Source: a bacterium
GTDB lineage: Bacteria > Patescibacteriota > Gracilibacteria > UM-FILTER-43-11
NCBI GenBank assembly: GCA_030426875.1
Contig: JAUHXI010000032.1
Location: 1-10,610 of the forward strand
Reading direction: 5' to 3'
DNA length: 10,610 nucleotides
Made by a program: the position numbers and the translations under genes. Positions 7,129 through 10,610 of the stretch are shown here, piece by piece (position 1 is the stretch's first letter; every line of letters starts with the position of its first letter). The notes under the pieces were generated by a model that worked only from the letters and a program-made list of their open reading frames with translations, did no database searches and was not told the DNA's origin.

Positions 7129-7166
7129 ATTCCTCCATTGCGCTTTGCTTCATTCGGAATGACGAA
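7129..7166 (-). repeat. Dispersed repeat of the CGTCATTCCGAATGAAG type
   Basis: The minus strand reads CGTCATTCCGAATGAAGC, then AAAGCGCAATGGAGGAAT. It resembles a short repeat family scattered through many unrelated bacterial genomes (CGTCATTCTGAGCGAAGCGAAGAAT-like; from memory). It contains the 6-bp palindrome cattcg/cgaatg (7150-7167). It sits just past the stop of the phosphosugar transferase gene and has no T-tract in the sense direction. Confidence 0.45.
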
Positions 7167-7169
7167 TGG

Positions 7170-8222
7170 TCACTTTTTTTTCATCTTAGGGGCAATGGCG
7201 ATTAAAAACGACAGTACAAAAATAGAAACAATGGCCCAGAATTTACCTTGAGTGCCCAAAAATAGGGCAGAAATTCCATAAAGTGCTGCCAAAGCATAAA
7301 TCACCAGCAAGACTTGGCGCTCACTGAGGCCAAATTCCAAAAGACGATGGTGAAGATGAACTGCTTTACGCTCATTGTCCCATTCTCCACCTTTCCACGG
7401 CGCCTGACGATTATAAATCCGGCGCATGATAACGTAAACTGCATCCATGATTGGAAAGCCGAGAATCAAGAAGGCCGTAGCGATCTTCCCTCCCGAAAAA
7501 ATAGCAAGAACGGCCAAAAGCAGTCCAAAAAACATCGATCCCGAGTCTCCAATGATGATTTTGGGTGGGAAAAAGTCGAAGAATAAGAAGCCTAAAGCAA
7601 TCATGGCCACAATGATGGCAAGTGAGGCCGTTTCAGGCTGACTCACCATGTCTGAAATGCTGAGAAAAAATAAGGTCAAGCCCCCAATAAAGGTCAGCCC
7701 ACTCGTCAAACCTGGCACACCATCCATCCAATTCATGGTGTTGACGATCACCACGATCCAAATCAAAGTAAAAAGACTGGAAAAAGCCAAAATTTCTGTA
7801 CTTCCACCTCCAAATTCCAAGGTGAATTTAAGCTGATCTAAGGCAATTGAACCGCCAAAAGGATTCGTAATGGCTTCGACTCCAATTCCACTCACAATCA
7901 TAAAACCAGCCACCAGTACTTGAACTAAAATCCTTAACCAAGCAGGTAGACTGATGCGGTCGTCAATGAAACTGACCAAGACTAAAATGCCACTTCCCAA
8001 TAAAAGTCCGTAAAGCTTGGTGGTGTGTTCCAAAAAAATAAAAGATAGAATCACAAATACAAAATATAATAGAATTCCACCAGGGTAGGGGATGGGCTCC
8101 CGCTTTAACTTATATTTTTTAGGGTTGTCCAAAAGCCCCCATTTGGGGAAGTATTTTAAGGCAAAAAAGCCAGCGAGCACCGTCAGGAGTAGGGCTGTGA
8201 TGGCAGGGGTGAGGTAGTTCAT
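7170..8222 (-). CDS. WecA/TagO/MraY-family polyprenyl-phosphate phosphosugar transferase
   Basis: 350 residues, about ten or eleven membrane helices. The family moves a HexNAc-1-phosphate from a UDP-sugar to undecaprenyl phosphate in the inner membrane, starting a surface glycan or wall polymer. Signature sites are present in order: LLDNP...PYPGG (30-49), DDR at 87-89 (magnesium-binding), NTMNWMDG at 161-168 (N164, D167), GDSGS at 225-229, and HLHH at 289-292. The HLHH loop and absence of MraY-specific features favour the WecA/TagO (GlcNAc-1-P) branch over MraY. The start ATG 8222 follows AAAAGAAAA, only a weak purine run. The stop is TGA at 7172-7170. The small membrane protein gene ends 70 bases upstream, so the two are probably cotranscribed. 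Confidence 0.92.
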   Translation of the reverse strand: MNYLTPAITALLLTVLAGFFALKYFPKWGLLDNPKKYKLKREPIPYPGGILLYFVFVILSFIFLEHTTKLYGLLLGSGILVLVSFIDDRISLPAWLRILVQVLVAGFMIVSGIGVEAITNPFGGSIALDQLKFTLEFGGGSTEILAFSSLFTLIWIVVIVNTMNWMDGVPGLTSGLTFIGGLTLFFLSISDMVSQPETASLAIIVAMIALGFLFFDFFPPKIIIGDSGSMFFGLLLAVLAIFSGGKIATAFLILGFPIMDAVYVIMRRIYNRQAPWKGGEWDNERKAVHLHHRLLEFGLSERQVLLVIYALAALYGISALFLGTQGKFWAIVSIFVLSFLIAIAPKMKKK

Positions 8223-8292
8223 TTTTCTTTTATCATCTTCGAGTTTATCCCGAATATCTGGGTTATTTTTTTAATTTGAATGGGCTACACAC

Positions 8293-8547
8293 TCAAAAAT
8301 TTAAATCCGAATCATTGCTTGTTGTAGTTGAGGTCGTTGTTGTGTTTGAAGTATTGTTGTCCACTTGGAACATTAAATACAAGGTAAAGATCAGTGTGAC
8401 AAAGGCGATGAGGGCAAAAATCCCCACAACGTAGGTGAATCGGTTGCTCAGGTAGCGGAATTTAACCGTGTGTCGAAGGATCAGTCCGCTAATGACGAAA
8501 AAAGAGAGAAGGAGGAGGATGTAGATGATAACGGTGGTTGCTGTCAT
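8293..8547 (-). CDS. Small two-helix membrane protein, unknown function
   Basis: 84 residues; I do not recognise a family. Two strongly hydrophobic helices (about 6-24 and 38-60) are joined by a basic loop (R25, K29, R31, R36). By the positive-inside rule this loop is cytoplasmic, with both ends outside. Residues 63-84 are almost entirely Asn, Thr, Ser and Asp, a low-complexity tail that would lie outside the membrane. The start ATG 8547 sits about 18 bases below a predicted transcription start with an extended -10 box. It is followed closely by the phosphosugar transferase gene, which suggests an envelope-associated role, but nothing specific. Confidence 0.7.
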   Translation of the reverse strand: MTATTVIIYILLLLSFFVISGLILRHTVKFRYLSNRFTYVVGIFALIAFVTLIFTLYLMFQVDNNTSNTTTTSTTTSNDSDLNF

Positions 8548-8571
8548 GGTTTCTTGATTTTGGATGCCTTC

Positions 8572-8580
8572 ATTCTAGCA
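8572..8580 (-). promoter_or_regulatory. Extended -10 promoter for the leftward genes
   Basis: The minus strand reads TGC then TAGAAT: an extended -10 (TGn) with a hexamer matching TATAAT at five of six bases. The -35 region is poor, as is common with extended -10 elements. It would start RNA near 8565, giving a leader of about 18 bases to the small membrane protein. Confidence 0.6.
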
Positions 8581-8606
8581 TAATATGAAAAAGAAGAGGA
8601 ATACCA

Positions 8607-8635
8607 TTGACAAAATTTTTCATTTAATGTATTAA
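8607..8635 (+). promoter_or_regulatory. Sigma-70-like promoter for the putative lipoprotein gene
   Basis: A perfect -35 TTGACA (8607-8612), a 17-base spacer and a -10 TATTAA (8630-8635, four of six). The predicted RNA start is near 8642, about 36 bases before the ATG at 8678. It is arranged back to back with the leftward promoter. Confidence 0.6.
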
Positions 8636-8677
8636 TGTTCGGCAAAAAAATATTAATCCATTGCCCAATTTTTTAAT

Positions 8678-9136
8678 ATGCCCTCCACCACCCCTTCTTT
8701 GCGAACCCCTCCGAATTTTGATTTTAGATTTAGAGGTTGGCTTCGACTCATGCTGAGTTCATGTCTCATTTTACCTGGTTGTCGCCCAGAAAACACGCGT
8801 AAACCATCGGACGTAACAACCGTTTACCCCCTTAAAAAAGAGCAAGAAGCAGCTTTGATCGAAAAATTGAGATTGATGGGGTTCCAAAACATCGGTCCCA
8901 TCATCGCTTCTTCTGAAGCGGTGGGTCCTTCCACCTTTCGTTTTGAATATAATGGAAAGGTGTATAAGTTGGCCATTCAGCATATTAGAGGGGGACGTTT
9001 TGAAGCCTTGATTTTACCCACAAGCCCTGGCGGCGCTAGGGTTTATTGTGAAAGTTGTAGATTGAGCGAATTGCCCAAACGATTGAAGGAGGTTGCTAAT
9101 GTCAATGATGCTCGAAAGGTAGTTAGTCAATTGTGA
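8678..9136 (+). CDS. Putative small lipoprotein, unknown function
   Basis: 152 residues; no family recognised. The N-terminus has an Arg-rich stretch (R17, R19, R23), a short hydrophobic run (about 21-32) and a lipobox-like LPGC ending at C35, so it is probably exported and lipid-anchored. The Pro in the lipobox and the 35-residue leader are unusual, so this is moderate confidence. Residues about 50-150 look like a small alpha/beta domain: a charged helix (KKEQEAALIEKLRLMGF, 53-69), then strands including FRFEYNGKVYKLAI. Two further cysteines sit in a C-x2-C pattern (CESC, about 124-127). An in-frame TAA eight codons upstream supports the ATG at 8678. There is no Shine-Dalgarno sequence. The stop is TGA. 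Confidence 0.7.
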   Translation: MPSTTPSLRTPPNFDFRFRGWLRLMLSSCLILPGCRPENTRKPSDVTTVYPLKKEQEAALIEKLRLMGFQNIGPIIASSEAVGPSTFRFEYNGKVYKLAIQHIRGGRFEALILPTSPGGARVYCESCRLSELPKRLKEVANVNDARKVVSQL

Positions 9137-9198
9137 GATGATATCATAGCTCGCATTACGCAAAGTTTAACTGTCTTTCTTATGCTCACAACGATTTG

Positions 9199-9233
9199 GA
9201 AGCGGTAAGTGATAAGCGGTTAGCGGTAAGCTG
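9199..9233. repeat. Heptamer tandem array downstream of the lipoprotein gene
   Basis: Five 7-bp units: gaagcgg, taagtga, taagcgg, ttagcgg, taagctg. It is GC-richer than the other arrays in the window but has the same period. It begins 62 bases after the lipoprotein stop. The 374 bases from 9137 to 9510 contain no gene; this array and the palindromes listed below are what they hold. Confidence 0.7.
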
Positions 9234-9245
9234 AACCACCCTCTC

Positions 9246-9270
9246 TTATTTTTAGCATTGCTAAAAATAA
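9246..9270. repeat. Perfect 12-bp palindrome
   Basis: ttatttttagca (9246-9257) and tgctaaaaataa (9259-9270) are exact reverse complements around a single base, giving a tight hairpin. It is not followed by a T-run, so it is only a poor candidate for the lipoprotein gene terminator. Confidence 0.6.
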
Positions 9271-9302
9271 AAGGCTGCCCCCCTGATCACACTAACCACT
9301 GC

Positions 9303-9383
9303 CCCCTCCTAAAGTGAGTTATAGCCGCTTAAGGCCAAGGGTGCTTAAGATTAGATCTTAAGTGTGTTGGAATGAAGGAGGGG
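9303..9383. repeat. Nested inverted-repeat element with three CTTAAG sites
   Basis: The outer arms cccctcct (9303-9310) and aggagggg (9376-9383) pair exactly. Inside is a perfect 8-bp stem with a 3-base loop, cttaagat/atcttaag (9344-9351 and 9355-9362), plus an extra CTTAAG at 9328-9333. It may be a structured RNA or a remnant of a mobile-element end. The following ggggtcagattt resembles sequence I recall next to IS200/RAYT-like transposase genes, but no transposase is here. Confidence 0.5.
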
Positions 9384-9421
9384 TCAGATTTCCATAATGA
9401 AAGAAGAAATCGATTTGATGT

Positions 9422-9451
9422 GACAAATTTGTAGTCAATTACAAATTTGTC
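9422..9451. promoter_or_regulatory. Tandem palindrome upstream of the ATPase: operator or weak terminator
   Basis: gacaaatttgta (9422-9433) and tacaaatttgtc (9440-9451) are perfect inverted 12-mers 6 bases apart. Each half also contains the full palindrome ACAAATTTGT (9423-9432 and 9441-9450, 18 bases apart). This fits a pair of repressor sites. On the plus strand it is followed by gtgac and TTTTTT, so a low-GC intrinsic terminator is the alternative. Confidence 0.45.
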
Positions 9452-9460
9452 GTGACTTTT

Positions 9461-9490
9461 TTGCATTATTGTGCAATAATGACATAAGAT
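9461..9490 (+). promoter_or_regulatory. Candidate promoter and palindrome for the ATPase gene
   Basis: TTGCAT (9461-9466), an 18-base spacer and TAAGAT (9485-9490, four of six) form a modest promoter. The perfect palindrome CATTATTG-tg-CAATAATG (9464-9481) overlaps the -35 and spacer, a good place for a repressor. The leader to the ATG would be about 14 bases. Confidence 0.35.
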
Positions 9491-9510
9491 TTAGCACTAT
9501 TTCACTTTTC

Positions 9511-10610
9511 ATGAGCTTAAAGCGCATTCAAAAAAAGCAAATTTTAAAGGATTTGAAAAAGAAGATGGTATTCATTGCAGGGCCTAGGCAAGTCGGTAAA
9601 ACGTGGCTGGCCTTGCAGATCATGAAAAAATACAAACACCCTCAGTATTTAAATCATGATGCCGTGGAAGATCGAGTCACTATCAAGGGTAAAAATTGGC
9701 CTCAAAATACAGATTTATTGGTATTTGATGAGCTTCACAAAATGCCTGAATGGAAGAATTATCTAAAAGGTCTATATGACACCACTCGCGTTCGCCAAAA
9801 AACTCCAGTCCACATCCTTGTCACCGGTAGCGCTGGCTTAGACACCTACCGGTTTGGAGGGGATTCCCTTGTGGGTCGTTTTCACATTCATCACCTTCTT
9901 CCTTTGTCGCCTAAGGAAGTGATGAGAACCTTTCCACAATACGACATCGAACACCTTCTTGAGTCAGGTGGCTTTCCTCAGTCTTTTTTGGAGGAAGATA
10001 AGGGTGAAATGGCACGGTGGAGGAGTGAATATATAGAAGGGATTTTAAGATTTGATATACTTACTTTGGCCAGTGTTCAAGATTTGAATGCATTTCGCCT
10101 GGTTTTTGAGTTATTGCGAACCAAAGTGGGCTCACCTGTTTCTTTAAATTCCATTGCTGAAGATGTGGGCATTTCTCCGCATACCGTCAAACGTTACATC
10201 GAGATTCTTGAGGCATTGTACATTGTCTTTAGAGTTTCTCCCTTTTCAAAAAACATCGCCCGCGCCATCAAGCGGGAATCTAAGTTCTATTTTTTTGACA
10301 CAGGCCTGGTCAAAAGTGAGCGTAGTATAAAAATTGAAAACTTTGTGGCCGTTAACTTACTCAAACAAGTCTACCATCAAAAAAATATAAAAGGCCGCCC
10401 GCTTCATTTAAATTTTTTAAGAAAGCGTAATGGTCAAGAGGTGGATTTTTGTATAGTGGAGGGGGATCAAGTGCTGGAATTGTTTGAAGTGAAAGCAAAT
10501 GATATAAACTTTAGCCCTCATCTATTTTATTTTTCTGAGTTGTTAGATCTACCTGGCACCCAATTGGTTTTTGATAAGGACAATGCACGAGAAACCAATC
10601 AACTTCGTAT
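9511..10610 (+). CDS. AAA_14/DUF4143 ATPase (3' end cut by window)
   Basis: 366 codons are open to the window edge; families of this type run about 370-430 residues, so it is nearly complete. The N-terminal AAA domain has Walker A GPRQVGKT (24-31) and Walker B LLVFDELHK (69-77), then VTGSAGLDTYR and GRFHIHHLLPLSPKE, as in the family. A winged-helix-like part covers about 211-239 (SLNSIAEDVGISPHTVKRY). The DUF4143 domain carries FYFFDTGLVK, then GQEVDF (E310, D312) and EVK (326-328), the pattern of a PD-(D/E)xK nuclease-like fold. The family is common and laterally moved in bacteria and archaea, with no settled function. The ATG at 9511 lacks a Shine-Dalgarno sequence. It is alone on the plus strand behind several palindromes. 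Confidence 0.9.
   Translation, partial: MSLKRIQKKQILKDLKKKMVFIAGPRQVGKTWLALQIMKKYKHPQYLNHDAVEDRVTIKGKNWPQNTDLLVFDELHKMPEWKNYLKGLYDTTRVRQKTPVHILVTGSAGLDTYRFGGDSLVGRFHIHHLLPLSPKEVMRTFPQYDIEHLLESGGFPQSFLEEDKGEMARWRSEYIEGILRFDILTLASVQDLNAFRLVFELLRTKVGSPVSLNSIAEDVGISPHTVKRYIEILEALYIVFRVSPFSKNIARAIKRESKFYFFDTGLVKSERSIKIENFVAVNLLKQVYHQKNIKGRPLHLNFLRKRNGQEVDFCIVEGDQVLELFEVKANDINFSPHLFYFSELLDLPGTQLVFDKDNARETNQLR

Noticed and set aside
7170..7172. UGA read as glycine (Gracilibacteria/SR1 code)
   Set aside because: Glycine is encoded by GGN throughout and no gene has an internal TGA; the transferase and lipoprotein genes end sensibly at TGA, the former followed directly by repeat sequence.
9246..9270. 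Intrinsic terminator for the lipoprotein gene
   Set aside because: The stem is perfect but AT-rich, 110 bases past the stop and not followed by a T-run.

Overview
The window looks like a piece of a small-genome, uncultured-type bacterium, most likely a member of the Candidate Phyla Radiation (Patescibacteria). This is inference. It rests on a bacterial Elp3-like radical SAM/GNAT gene with a compact iron-sulfur motif, an AAA/DUF4143 ATPase, the lack of Shine-Dalgarno sequences in front of every gene, and many degenerate 7-bp tandem repeats and small palindromes between genes. Glycine is written with GGN and no gene has an internal in-frame TGA, so the standard bacterial code is in use rather than the UGA=Gly code of Gracilibacteria/SR1.

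Layout. Seven genes lie on the minus strand, from about 8547 down to base 1: a small two-helix membrane protein, a WecA/TagO-type phosphoglycosyl transferase, a NUDIX hydrolase, a YdcF/ElyC-type DUF218 membrane protein, a squalene/phytoene synthase-like protein whose C-terminus is displaced by a frameshift, Elp3, and a large SF2 helicase that runs off the left edge. From 8548 to 8677 there is a divergent promoter region with recognisable sigma-70-like elements on both strands. On the plus strand follow a small putative lipoprotein (8678-9136), a 374-base repeat- and palindrome-rich intergenic region, and an AAA/DUF4143 ATPase that runs off the right edge.

How the genes fit together. Four of the minus-strand genes concern the envelope or isoprenoid lipids (small membrane protein, lipid-carrier phosphosugar transferase, YdcF-like protein, prenyl-condensing enzyme). 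The NUDIX protein is a nucleotide-sugar/ADP-ribose clean-up enzyme and Elp3 modifies tRNA wobble uridine. The helicase and the DUF4143 ATPase look like accessory genes of uncertain role. Gaps between the minus-strand genes (46-238 bases) are too filled with repeats to call this one operon.

The most notable non-coding signal is a set of four heptanucleotide arrays with different sequences but the same 7-bp period. They sit at gene boundaries; two flank elp3 and one is a head-to-head inverted pair in front of the NUDIX gene. There is also a pair of near-identical REP-like hairpins flanking the NUDIX gene, and a MITE-like inverted repeat between elp3 and the helicase.
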